Origin: Siphonodentalium dalli
Taxonomy: Eukaryota; Mollusca; Scaphopoda; Gadilida; Siphonodentaliidae
NCBI GenBank assembly: GCA_032622095.1
Contig: CP136065.1
Span: 96,853,343-96,917,342 of the forward strand
Length of the DNA: 64,000 nt
Direction of reading: 5' to 3'
Positions 59,201 through 64,000 of the stretch are shown one piece after another. Positions within the stretch are counted from its first letter, which is position 1, and each line of letters opens with the position of its first letter. The notes under the pieces were generated by a model. It worked only from the letters and a program-made list of their open reading frames with translations. It ran no database searches and had not been told where the DNA came from. Made by a program: the position numbers and the translations under genes.

Positions 59201-62200
59201 GGACAACAAATTGATTATCAAGTCACAATGATCAGACCAAATTTCGCATTTGAACTAAATTATCTTGTATTTTTCTACCTGGAACGTTTGAAAGATAACC
59301 TTCTTCTTCTGATGGATGTCGAACATTCACTGACCATTATTAGCGGTTGTGTGGATTTTCTGTGTGTGTTTATACTAGCACTAAAGGAGTAGTTTCTCGT
59401 TAAATATTTAAATCTGTGTTCAATCTGAGCTGTTTATTGTATCAGAAGAAACTGTCATCTTGGTGCTTCCGAGTCTACATCATGAGAAGATACAGACAGG
59501 AGATGTATTGTATCGTGCGGATTAGAATTGTTTTATGAGTACACCGTTTGGGATCAGAATTGACGAGTTCGTTATTAATTGTGTACATCATAGTGAGTCT
59601 GAATTTAAGACGTCTATTTTATAGGCTAAGTTGGTGTATGTTGTCAATCAAGTCGGCAACTGAGCGAATATTATGGAATCTGTTTCGTACATACTTGTAT
59701 CTGGCTGGCTGAGTGAGTGACGTTTTACACATACACTGCCATGTCCTGTGTTTGTTTAATTGCCCTGTCTTGTGTGGGTCCCATTATTGGCGAGCAATAT
59801 TCGAGTTTAGGCCTGCGAGATTGTTATTACCAAATTACCAAATTAGTTAGTCAAGAAGCGTAATTGTGACAAAATTCGTTAAAGACACGGTTGGCCTTGG
59901 CGGTGGGTATCCTGTGAAAATATCTCCACCCGTCAAAAACCGCCACAAACAGAAAGAACATCAAAATGTAGATTGACTTTGTCCGTATACAAATAAGACA
60001 AATCGCGTAAACAGTATGTTATGGTCATATGTTTGACCATTGTTATGTAAACAAAAGCATAAAAAGTTACTTTTCTGGTGTTTGTTTATATTATGATGGT
60101 AAAAATAAAGAGCGTTCTTTGTTGGTGAATACCTGATATGGAACTAATAAAGAGCGTTTATGCCATTTGTGTGTGATTAGCCAGTAGCATTGTGCTGTCT
60201 TCTGTAACCCAATCAGGCTCTTGCTTAGGTAAAATATAGTAGGTCTTTATGATATCATGCTGTTTACGCGATGATCATGGTATATATGAACGGAACTGTG
60301 TGCGTTTTAATGTTTTTCTGTTTACGGTGTTTGGAACAAATATGAATATTTTCGACAATTAAGGCCGCACGTGCCTTTAAACATATCCGAAATAATCCCC
60401 TGTATGTTTATGGTCTATGTTTCAGACGATCACTCCAGAGTGGTGCTCAAAGTTGACGACAAAAGCGAGAATCAAACAGATTACATCAATGCTAACTATA
60501 TCGACGTGAGTTATAATAAATACGGAATATTTCCTTCACATTTTCAAACAGTGCAGTTCATGCAGTGACACAGATTTGACACCACCTGATGAAGCTCCAG
60601 TATGGTAACACTGAAAGCTAATCATATATACACATTTAGGAACTAACGAAATTATCAACTTTACCACGACCTATACTGATTTTGCCAAAAGCTGAGGCTA
60701 CATAAAGAATCGCTAAATAGTAAACTTAAATAGGCACTCGCAGTGGATAAATGTGCAAACAGTATAACAATATATAAAACATCTCCACTAGGAAGAACAT
60801 GGTGAGATAGATACACGTCGTGCTTCTATCCATTATTGATAGTTCTTCAGTATATACGCTTTGCATTTAAAGGTACCCAATCCGAATTAACGCTCCTAAA
60901 TTACTATTTCTTTGGCTTCGGTGGTCAACAATGTTTGATTCGAGTCGAGTAACCCACCTATTGACGCTCAGATTGATCATATATCGATTTCTTGAAGTTT
61001 GTCAATTTTCGAATTTGCAATTAAAAGTGGCACAGAAACACGTGACTAAACAGATGGTCTCGGACAAAATTGCGGATGAAGATAGATAACTCTAAAATCA
61101 AGTGGTAATACGGCCATATTTTGTTGAACACAATTTTGACAAATAAAAAGTTTTGGGAAATTTTATGCCATAGTTGACAGAGGTGTTAGCATTATTTTGT
61201 TGCGATAAATCGATTCTGATAACTAAAGCGTATTTTAAACAAATATTAGTGTTGTATATTGATGATATGGGGACCGCCTGGTCGGATTGAGTACATTTAA
61301 CCATTGTTACTGATTCTAAAAACAATTGTTACATTGATTTATCAACAAACGTCGCTATCGTTCAATATTAATGGAGACAGTACGGCAATCATGGTTGTAT
61401 CTGAATTATACTAACACCCTGATAAAACTGCCTCCTTTAAAAGTAGATGACTTACATTCAAGACGTCATACGAGATGGTAAAATTTACCCCGTTGACATA
61501 AACAGAAATGCATTGTGTCAACGAGACATAGTACATCCTCAAAAGTACAGTACAATAAAGACGAAACAACCACATTTCGCTCAATGTGGCGGTCGGAATC
61601 CACTCAAAATCTTCGACATCGGATATACTGATATGTGGCGACGTCGCCGTGATTTTGTGTGGATAATTAATACTAAACACACATATCTATTGTTCGTCGC
61701 GACAAATCGCAGATAGTCGCCGCGAAAATCGCTGCAGAAAAAAGTTATGTTGGATATTCCCCGAGACGTTTCGCTCAAAAATAGGCCCGCCGCGTAGAGC
61801 GAAACGGTTGTTTCGTCTTTGATATATTGTAGGTAAAGTCCGCCTGTACGCAATTCATCTACTCATCGATATGCATGTACCATTGTGCTTATAAGCTACA
61901 CAGTGAGCAGAGACTATATGATTGATTCGAAGCATGCAAATTGTGACCAACGTTTTGTGTTTTGTGTTTTGTGCGCATGTATATCCAAACATCGCTTTTT
62001 CAGGGATACGATAAGACTAAAGAATACATTGCTTCACAAGGTAAGGGAATGTACTTAGTGGAAAACATCCACGCTGAATTACAGCGTAGAGTTATATCCC
62101 AGCTAACGTGACAAAGCTCACTCAGTATTGGTTCATAACTTGCAACCATTATACAATTGCCCATTCTTTCGTCTAAAAACAGTAGAGGATACAGAGCATT

Positions 62201-62545
62201 CTCAATTGGTATATGGTGTATATACTGTTTATAACTGATGGATGTTTTTTTTTATTTTCGCGATGCCTGTGTCATGCAGATATTGATACTTGGAAGTTCT
62301 TCTTTTGTGTTGTCCGGTGAACTCATAATTGGTTTCGGATATTTTGACTAATTTAATGTAGAGTCGGACGGGGGATTTTTTTCTAAACAAAGTGTGGTAA
62401 TTATTCTGGTGGCAAAATATAATTGTATGAAGTTTTCGATTTCACAGGAGCAACGAATGTTAATATTAAAGAGCTCTGGAGGATGTTATGGCAAGTGAAT
62501 CCACGAGCAATAGTCATGCTTACGAGACTGGAAGAAGCTGGCGTG
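31554..62545 (+). CDS. Gene B: FTP-lectin / EGF-repeat receptor-type tyrosine phosphatase, 5' part (10 exons seen, continues beyond the right edge)
   Basis: Exons: 31554-31632, 42389-42592, 45746-45961, 54686-55633, 56685-56787, 57508-57563, 58065-58273, 60426-60505, 62004-62040 and 62448-62545. They encode signal peptide, FTP (fucolectin/tachylectin-4/pentraxin-1-like) domain, EGF-like repeats, one transmembrane helix, juxtamembrane region and the N-terminal third of a PTP domain. Boundary phases agree at every junction except 58273 to 60426, where an exon is missing. The catalytic HCxxGxxR loop lies outside the window. By family it would be a single-pass receptor with an extracellular carbohydrate-binding-like head and a cytoplasmic phosphatase. 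Such architectures are seen in predicted bivalve proteins, but I know of no functional study. Whether this copy is intact cannot be decided here. Confidence 0.85.
31633..31955. other. Start of gene B intron 1, nothing recognised
   Basis: Short AT-rich stretch between the leader exon and the inverted-repeat element at 31956; no feature seen. Confidence 0.4.
31956..32790. mobile_element. 835-bp near-palindromic element
   Basis: CGATTATCACTGTGTAC at 31956 pairs with GTACACAGTGATTATATCG at 32772-32790. GGAAAAGTGGAATATACG, CAATCAACACCG and CATGGACATGTTATGTA have complements in 32640-32760, and the pairing continues to a hairpin centre (GTGTACGACAGTATG at 32311 with its complement at 32350). A 43-bp piece with TGTATAATGCTATTTTCC is tandemly duplicated in the left arm only (32055-32140). 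The arms differ in length by about 70 bp. It lies in gene B intron 1. Confidence 0.7.
33407..34173 (-). pseudogene. Retrotransposon gag relic (two frames, truncated)
   Basis: The frame from 34173 begins [13 protein letters not shown], with [20 protein letters not shown] and [20 protein letters not shown] second frame to 33407 continues with [40 protein letters not shown] and [12 protein letters not shown]. This is the order seen in gag-like proteins of LTR retrotransposons from molluscs and cnidarians. A frame change near 33784 separates the halves, and homology stops after KPE at about 33520. No protease, reverse transcriptase or integrase follows, so it is a dead fragment. It lies antisense in gene B intron 1. 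Confidence 0.7.
33457..34404. repeat. Short direct repeats bracketing the gag relic
   Basis: CGCCAATATGGTAGTACATA at about 33460 recurs as CGCCAATATGGTAGCACATA at 34379, both followed by CAACGAT. The two copies enclose the gag fragment and may be pieces of a terminal or template-switch sequence. CGGTATTTACGGTAACTGTA near 34256 also repeats TTTACGGTAATGG at 34194. Confidence 0.5.
34410..36370. other. Gene B intron 1, no gene seen
   Basis: It contains a poly-C run at 34800-34814 and the microsatellites at 35230-35344, otherwise no recognisable feature. The open frame at 35052-35387 is produced by the simple repeats. Confidence 0.45.
35230..35344. repeat. Compound microsatellite (TA)n then (CTGT)n
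   Basis: About 25 TA units (one interruption) at 35230-35280, followed by CTGT/CTGTCTCTGT repeats from 35294 to 35344. Confidence 0.9.
36376..36440 (+). repeat. Isolated left end of the CAGGGACGTG family
   Basis: CAGGGACGTTGTTAGAGGGT and then CTCCATTGTGAGGCACC match the first 40 bases of the element at 37041 (CAGGGACGTGGCTAGAGGGT). The match then fades. Confidence 0.55.
37041..38108 (+). mobile_element. CAGGGACGTG-family element, copy 2
   Basis: Starts CAGGGACGTGGCTAGAGGGT with a long G-tract and GTGTCCACCTTGTG, and ends CACGTCTCTG. Its core has several repeats of an internal unit built on ACTAGCAGTTTTGACTGGCC, GGGAGGGACC, GACCATGGTTCGGCC and GGAAATTTCCAACCTGACAC. It has no coding capacity. 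It abuts copy 3 with one base between. Confidence 0.75.
38110..39312 (+). mobile_element. CAGGGACGTG-family element, copy 3
   Basis: Same end sequences and core as copy 2, arranged head to tail with it. The ACTAGCAGTTTTTGACTGGCC unit appears at about 38620, 38825 and 38988, so the core has expanded by tandem duplication of a unit of about 160-200 bp. It ends GACACGTCTCTG at 39312. Confidence 0.75.
39529..41624. mobile_element. 2.1-kb composite element: two 647-bp direct repeats with TIRs, ATA target duplication
   Basis: The element begins GGTGACACTCCACAGTTTC (39529) and ends with its complement (41624). It consists of copy 1 (39529-40175), a unique middle (40176-40978) and copy 2 (40979-41624). 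The two copies are in the same direction and nearly identical, each with the same inverted ends. ATA flanks the whole (39526-39528 and 41625-41627). The unoccupied site GACTATAGCTGG is preserved in the right copy of the tandem duplication (about 42272-42283). No transposase or retroelement proteins are visible in the middle part. The class is uncertain: a nested pair of MITEs or an LTR-like non-autonomous element. Confidence 0.8.
41714..42068 (+). repeat. CAGGGACGTG-family fragment, copy 4 (right part only)
   Basis: Carried along in the tandem duplication. It matches 38964-39312, including TTTGACTGGCCACGGGGGAG, GTTGGAAAATTTCCAACTG and the terminal CACGTCTCTG. Confidence 0.75.
42389..42592 (+). 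CDS. Gene B exon 2: first half of the FTP (fucolectin-type) domain
   Basis: Acceptor TTCGTAG, phase 1; donor GTGAGT, phase 1 (204 nt). It encodes [27 protein letters not shown] and [20 protein letters not shown]. These match the opening strands of FTP / F5-8C-type galactose-binding-like domains (NVA..K.A.QSS...A.DG...........WW.VDL...Y.I..V.IYNR). In classical fucolectins a His and an R-x-D-R group bind fucose. A His is present (GVHSKG), but the spacing to the following Arg is not the standard one, so sugar binding is uncertain. Confidence 0.88.
42760..43503. mobile_element. 744-bp foldback element with ACGTTTCGGCACC multimer ends and 9-bp target duplication
   Basis: The left end (42760-42865) has about five units of GGACGTTTCGGCACCTG or variants. 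The right end (43385-43500) has about five units in the opposite orientation (CAGGTGCCGAAACGTCC). GTTATATAG lies immediately outside on both sides (42751-42759 and 43504-43512), a perfect 9-bp direct repeat. A 9-bp duplication is typical of Mutator-like elements. No transposase is inside. It sits in gene B intron 2, and the left-end units create the spurious open frame at 42699-42980. Confidence 0.75.
43066..43160 (+). repeat. Paired AAAGAGCG repeat, copy 1
   Basis: AATAAAGAGCGTTCCTTGAT is followed 48 bp later by CATAAAGAGCGTTTTTCTTA and TTCTGT. The same pair occurs at 60100-60165 and 63058-63145. This copy lies within the foldback element. Confidence 0.6.
43515..45740. other. Gene B intron 2, no gene seen
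   Basis: AT-rich intron sequence without recognisable coding or repeat structure. The short frames here have no domain features. Confidence 0.45.
45746..45961 (+). CDS. Gene B exon 3: second half of the FTP domain
   Basis: Acceptor TTTTACAG, phase 1; donor GGTTAGT, phase 1 (216 nt). It encodes [15 protein letters not shown], a Cys pair (NNLCHTD and YTFACDS), [12 protein letters not shown] and [10 protein letters not shown]. The ending matches FTP domains (G-R-Y-V-x-I/L ... L-x-L-x-E-x-x-V/A-Y/F-G). Together with exon 2 it makes a complete domain of about 140 residues. Confidence 0.9.
46598..46622. repeat. (CAAT)n microsatellite
   Basis: Six CAAT units in a row. Confidence 0.9.
47177..47227. 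repeat. Perfect 51-bp palindrome
   Basis: Two 25-base arms around a single G. The left arm starts AATTCGCCGATATCC and ends CAAACTTT; the right arm is its exact complement. No mismatch was found. It lies just before the 150-bp tandem array. Confidence 0.9.
49017..49178. mobile_element. 162-bp hairpin element
   Basis: ATAAGGATTAACTGTCATGT pairs with ACAGTTAACCCTTAT at the right end. The arms (about 75 bases each) pair through ACTGTTTTTATGG, TGTAACCGCG and CATAACTTGT, with a loop near 49092-49099. It is a typical small palindromic MITE, next to the end of the 150-bp array. Confidence 0.75.
49180..49735. other. 3' flank of gene C, no further gene
   Basis: It contains TTTATT (AATAAA on the minus strand) at 49526-49531, which could serve as a polyadenylation signal for gene C. 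No coding signal was seen. Confidence 0.35.
49738..50351 (-). CDS. Gene C exon 2
   Basis: 614 nt with stop, open throughout. Acceptor CTATTTGCAG, phase 1. It encodes about 204 residues. The first 110 are the helical recombinase N-terminal-like region, and the rest is a low-complexity tail rich in Asn, Thr, Gln and His. An unspliced frame from the ATG at 50370 is also open but would lose the conserved NT..W part. Confidence 0.65.
51185..51479 (-). pseudogene. Gene C exon 1 with in-frame TAG
   Basis: 37 codons from the ATG at 51479, then TAG at 51368-51366, then 61 further codons in the same frame to the donor at 51184. Upstream of the ATG the frame remains open for a further acidic run ([15 protein letters not shown]), which could belong to the protein if there is an earlier exon; CACAG at about 51527 could be an acceptor. 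Both parts look coding, so the stop is the odd point. Confidence 0.5.
51530..52386. other. Gene B intron 3, no gene seen
   Basis: AT-rich intron sequence. No coding pattern was recognised. Confidence 0.4.
52387..54060. mobile_element. Element with inverted ends of about 110 bp and a CCATGG-rich core
   Basis: The complement of 52387-52520 (CCCTGTCA, ACATTAAAAAGTTACCAGG, TATGATCTCTACGG, CAGAGTAGAGATTCATGGCA) aligns with 53930-54050 (CCCTGTCA, ACATCAAAAAGTTCTCAGG, TATGATATCTACGG, CAAAGTAGAGACTCACGACA). Between them, 52950-53640 is rich in ACCATGGTA palindromes and contains the 35-bp motif at 53086-53120, as in the element at 10424-11235. The borders are approximate. Confidence 0.6.
53086..53120 (-). 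repeat. Dispersed 35-bp motif, copy 3 (inverted)
   Basis: GTAGACCAAATCTACTTGG and TCCACGACAGCTTGGG are the complement of the motif at 1977-2012, again beside a CCATGG array. Confidence 0.6.
54061..54685. other. End of gene B intron 3, nothing recognised
   Basis: No repeat or coding signal until the TTATTCTTGTAG acceptor of the EGF exon. Confidence 0.4.
54686..55633 (+). CDS. Gene B exon 4: EGF-like (MEGF/SREC-type) repeats
   Basis: One 948-nt exon, phase 1 in (CTTGTAG) and phase 1 out (GTAAGT), encoding about 316 residues with a Cys every 5-8 residues. Units read [87 protein letters not shown] and [15 protein letters not shown]. These are laminin-type/MEGF EGF-like repeats of the C-x-x-G-x-x-G-x-x-C class, plus shorter furin-like CXXC units ([28 protein letters not shown]). 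The region forms the rod between lectin head and membrane. Several repeats in one uninterrupted exon is unusual and suggests growth by internal duplication or an intron-less ancestor. Confidence 0.9.
55634..56684. other. Gene B intron 4, no gene seen
   Basis: At 55800-56300 there are weak TTGGAAATGTC / GGAAGTTTTCC remnants like the CAGGGACGTG family. Nothing else was recognised. Confidence 0.35.
56685..56787 (+). CDS. Gene B exon 5: transmembrane helix
   Basis: 103 nt, phase 1 in and phase 2 out (GTCAGT). It encodes EDGGFP, about 25 hydrophobic residues ([23 protein letters not shown]) and then RRR, a stop-transfer signal, so the N terminus is outside. The acceptor is GCAGCAG, a NAGNAG tandem site; using the second AG would drop one codon. 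Confidence 0.88.
56788..57507. other. Gene B intron 5, no feature
   Basis: Nothing recognised. Short open frames here are read-through of the flanking exons or chance. Confidence 0.4.
57508..57563 (+). CDS. Gene B exon 6: juxtamembrane
   Basis: 56 nt, phase 2 in (TATTCACAG) and phase 1 out (GTAAGA), encoding [19 protein letters not shown]. It is a basic start right after the membrane, then two Tyr. The size and phases fit between the transmembrane exon and exon 7. It has little sequence signature of its own. Confidence 0.7.
58065..58273 (+). CDS. Gene B exon 7: juxtamembrane with YEDM and start of the PTP lead-in
   Basis: 209 nt, phase 1 in (ACAACCAG) and phase 0 out (GTCAGT). It encodes a polar [15 protein letters not shown] stretch, [20 protein letters not shown] and [15 protein letters not shown]. 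The ending corresponds to the helix before receptor PTP domains (I-P-V-x-x-L-x-x-x-I ... F-x-x-E-F-x-x-L). YEDM is a Y-x-x-M motif, in other proteins a docking site for PI3-kinase SH2 domains when phosphorylated; this use is inference. Confidence 0.8.
58328..58393 (-). repeat. Isolated end of the CAGGGACGTG family
   Basis: On the minus strand it reads CAGGGACGTGGATAATCTCT, then GGGGGTGTCCACCTTGGAA, then TTTCCAACTGCACCCC, the same order as the left end of the element at 37041. It starts 55 bp after exon 7 and would be translated if intron 7 were retained. Confidence 0.7.
60100..60165 (+). repeat. Paired AAAGAGCG repeat, copy 2
   Basis: AAATAAAGAGCGTTCTTTGT and, 42 bp later, CTAATAAAGAGCGTTTATG, with TGATATGGAACT between them. 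Confidence 0.6.
60426..60505 (+). CDS. Gene B exon 9: PTP domain, DHSRVVL ... DYINANYID
   Basis: 80 nt, phase 1 in (ATGTTTCAG) and phase 0 out (GTGAGT), numbered 9 to leave room for the missing exon. It encodes [16 protein letters not shown] and [10 protein letters not shown], the conserved PTP motif 2 that forms the pTyr-loop side of the domain. The sequence is as conserved as in active enzymes. Confidence 0.92.
60506..62003. other. Gene B intron, no feature
   Basis: No coding pattern. The frames at 61411-61853 overlap one another on both strands and have no domain. Confidence 0.4.
62004..62040 (+). CDS. Gene B exon 10: PTP domain, [13 protein letters not shown]
   Basis: A 37-nt micro-exon, phase 0 in (TTTTTCAG) and phase 1 out (GTAAGG). 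[13 protein letters not shown] is the classic PTP YIAxQGP segment directly after NANYIDG. The small size and phases match PTP exon layouts. Confidence 0.92.
62448..62545 (+). CDS. Gene B exon 11: PTP domain, ELWRMLWQ ... [11 protein letters not shown]
   Basis: 98 nt, phase 1 in (GATTTCACAG) and phase 0 out (GTTAGT). It encodes [20 protein letters not shown] and [13 protein letters not shown], matching PTP T-x-x-D-F-W-R-M-x-W-E and I-V-M-L-T-x-L-x-E-x-G. Three usually invariant or near-invariant positions differ: G-P after YIASQ is G-A, D-F is E-L and the last E is Q. The exon expected next (K-C-x-x-Y-W-P) was not found before the window ends. Confidence 0.88.
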
Positions 62546-63530
62546 GTTAGTGAATTAACTGATTCAACTGATCGGATATGTGGATCTCAACAGGCTACAT
62601 GCATTATGCAGGAAATTCATGGCTCATTTGAACTTGCTAATATACATACGTAATTAGGTAGCAAAAATATAGGTTTGCAAATGAACAAAAACAAGAATAA
62701 TTCTGATGTATGATAACTGTATACTGTTTCTTAACTGTGTCATTGTTCTCGACCAACATCATTGCTCAATCGGCAGGACCAACCAACATCATATAGCAAT
62801 TCAACAGGACAACTTAAGAGTGACTCGTACCCTTCAGCTGTCAAATATAGCCTAATTATTTGTTGCTTTTGCCACGTTCCAGTGATTAAAATAGGTCGAT
62901 ATTTAATTGTAGTACCTAAATGTGCACTCTGTCCTTCGGAAAAAAAACAACCTATTGGAATCTACATGACATGCATTTGCTAAGTACGAAACATGGGTCT
63001 CTTTTCAACAGCATAACACTATACATCTCGTTTTTTATTGGTCTCTTCCTGGTATGCTAAAATGAAGAGCGTACTTTGTTGATATATTCATGATACGGTA
63101 ACATGAAGAGCGTGTGTCTTGCTTCTGTGCGGAATGTTGGAAACAGATGATGATTTTACAAGACCTCAGTAATAATTTAAGAGCATATGAAGTCTATATA
63201 TATTAGTATTTCGAGTTTTATCTACCTATTTTGGTGATCAGAACGTGCGAAACTAATAGGCCTATTTTGAAGCTTGATGTGTACTGGCACCTATAACGAC
63301 CTATCTTGTTTTTTTAAACGTGCGGGCGTGTGTCAGACATGATTATCACTATAAGTATAGTCTCAGACTCAATCCGCCAAGTTCTTTTAATGGAAAGGTT
63401 TTCAATCGTCGCAAAAATGACGATGACGAGTGGGATTATTGAATTCAACACTGCTTGGCTAATCGTGTGACGTCACGTCTCCCATGACAAATCATGGCTA
63501 ATCGTACGCGGTGATAATTCGCTTAGCATG
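62546..63530. other. Gene B intron, no exon seen
   Basis: No K-C-x-Y-W-P-like translation was found. It holds the third AAAGAGCG pair (63058-63145). Confidence 0.4.
63058..63145 (+). repeat. Paired AAAGAGCG repeat, copy 3
   Basis: AAATGAAGAGCGTACTTTGT and, 40 bp later, ACATGAAGAGCGTGTGTCTT and GCTTCTGT. Both core boxes read GAAGAGCG here. Confidence 0.55.
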
Positions 63531-63533
63531 ATA

Positions 63534-63674
63534 AGTTACGGGACGCTTAGTGGTCGGATATGGTGTCATGTGAGGCAAAGTGAGATCAATATTAGGCGTG
63601 GTCGTAGGTCGAGCCTAATATTGATCTCGCTGAGCCTCACACGACACCATATCCGACTACTAAGCGTCCCGTGA
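63534..63674. mobile_element. 141-bp hairpin element
   Basis: GTTACGGGACGCTTAGTGG pairs with CTAAGCGTCCCGTGAC, and the arms (about 63 bases each) continue through CGGATATGGTGTC, TGAGGC and GAGATCAATATTAGGC to a loop at 63598-63611. It is a small palindromic MITE in a gene B intron, with no coding content. Confidence 0.75.
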
Positions 63675-64000
63675 CGTATGTATTATGTCAGTGGACAAAC
63701 TGCAACATTTTGTTGCTGTAATTTATTTTAATTTGGTAAGTTAAATGTGTCGTCTATGGCCATTAATTTGTGTAACGTCACAGTGACGCGCCATGGGCGT
63801 TGAACGTCAAGGCATTGAGTCAATGGCTAATCGCCTGAAGTGGGACAACGTTTTGCGTTTGATAGTTAATGTTTGAGTCTATATAATTCCTCAAATATAT
63901 CGCATGCAGGTTTTGGTACATGGTACTATGTCTTTAAATTCACAGAAAATGATTTCCGACAGATATCACCTTTCTTGTCGCCAAAATACACAAAAAATAT

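Larger units (their letters stand above)
58274..60425. other. Gene B intron(s) 7/8: the expected N-x-x-K-N-R-Y exon is not recognised
   Basis: Exon 7 ends in phase 0 and the next recognised exon starts with two bases of a split codon, so an exon of length 3n+1 must lie here. PTP domains have at this place about 30 residues with K-N-R-Y/F before the DHSRV motif. I found no such translation with splice sites. A piece of the CAGGGACGTG family lies at 58328-58393 and an AAAGAGCG pair at 60100. Confidence 0.5.

Noticed and set aside
61411-61853. Three overlapping open frames on both strands near 61600
   Set aside because: Mutually overlapping, no domain, inside a PTP-domain intron.

Overview
The window is eukaryotic (metazoan) genomic DNA. 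It is AT-rich, its genes are cut into small exons with GT/AG junctions, and the introns are full of transposable-element debris. The best guess is a lophotrochozoan, most likely a bivalve mollusc. That rests on the combination fucolectin (FTP) + EGF-like repeats + receptor tyrosine phosphatase, a CUB/LDLa receptor, a FLYWCH element and a mollusc/cnidarian-style gag relic. It is an inference, not something the sequence proves. No prokaryotic operons, CRISPR arrays, rRNA or convincing tRNA genes were seen.

Left part (1-15000): the 5' portion of a minus-strand gene (gene A). Six exons join in phase to encode a signal peptide, one CUB domain and three LDLa modules; the gene continues past the left edge. 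Its introns hold a foldback element (2890-4388), a CATTAA/TTAATG foldback cluster (6055-6570), a CCATGG-rich terminal-inverted-repeat element (10424-11235) and a degenerate tandem repeat (14222-14600).

Middle (15000-31500): intergenic and repeat-dominated. The main object is a 5-kb imperfect palindrome (17092-22147) whose arms carry tandem units with AAnATGGCGGC motifs. It is followed by two direct copies of a FLYWCH-encoding fragment (22630-22902 and 24852-25124), a small element with TACCCTGCTGG ends, a CAGGGACGTG-ended element, and a 956-bp element with a TAA target duplication.

Right part (31554 to the end): a plus-strand gene (gene B) that runs off the right edge. Exons encode a signal peptide, an FTP lectin-like domain split over two exons, one 948-nt exon of EGF-like repeats, a transmembrane segment, a juxtamembrane region with a YEDM motif, and the first part of a tyrosine phosphatase domain. 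All junctions are phase-consistent except one: an exon carrying the usual N-x-x-K-N-R-Y part of the phosphatase domain was not found between 58273 and 60426, and the flanking phases demand one. Intron 1 (10.8 kb) contains a gag relic, two long CAGGGACGTG-family elements and a tandem duplication, one copy of which carries a 2.1-kb insertion while the other preserves the empty site. Intron 3 contains, in antisense, a two-exon Crypton-derived (QRICH1/ZMYM-type) recombinase-like gene or pseudogene (gene C, 49738-51479) and a long tandem repeat.

Genes A and B point away from each other (A leftward, B rightward) and are both modular cell-surface or secreted proteins built from phase-1 exons. Nothing in the sequence shows that they act together.
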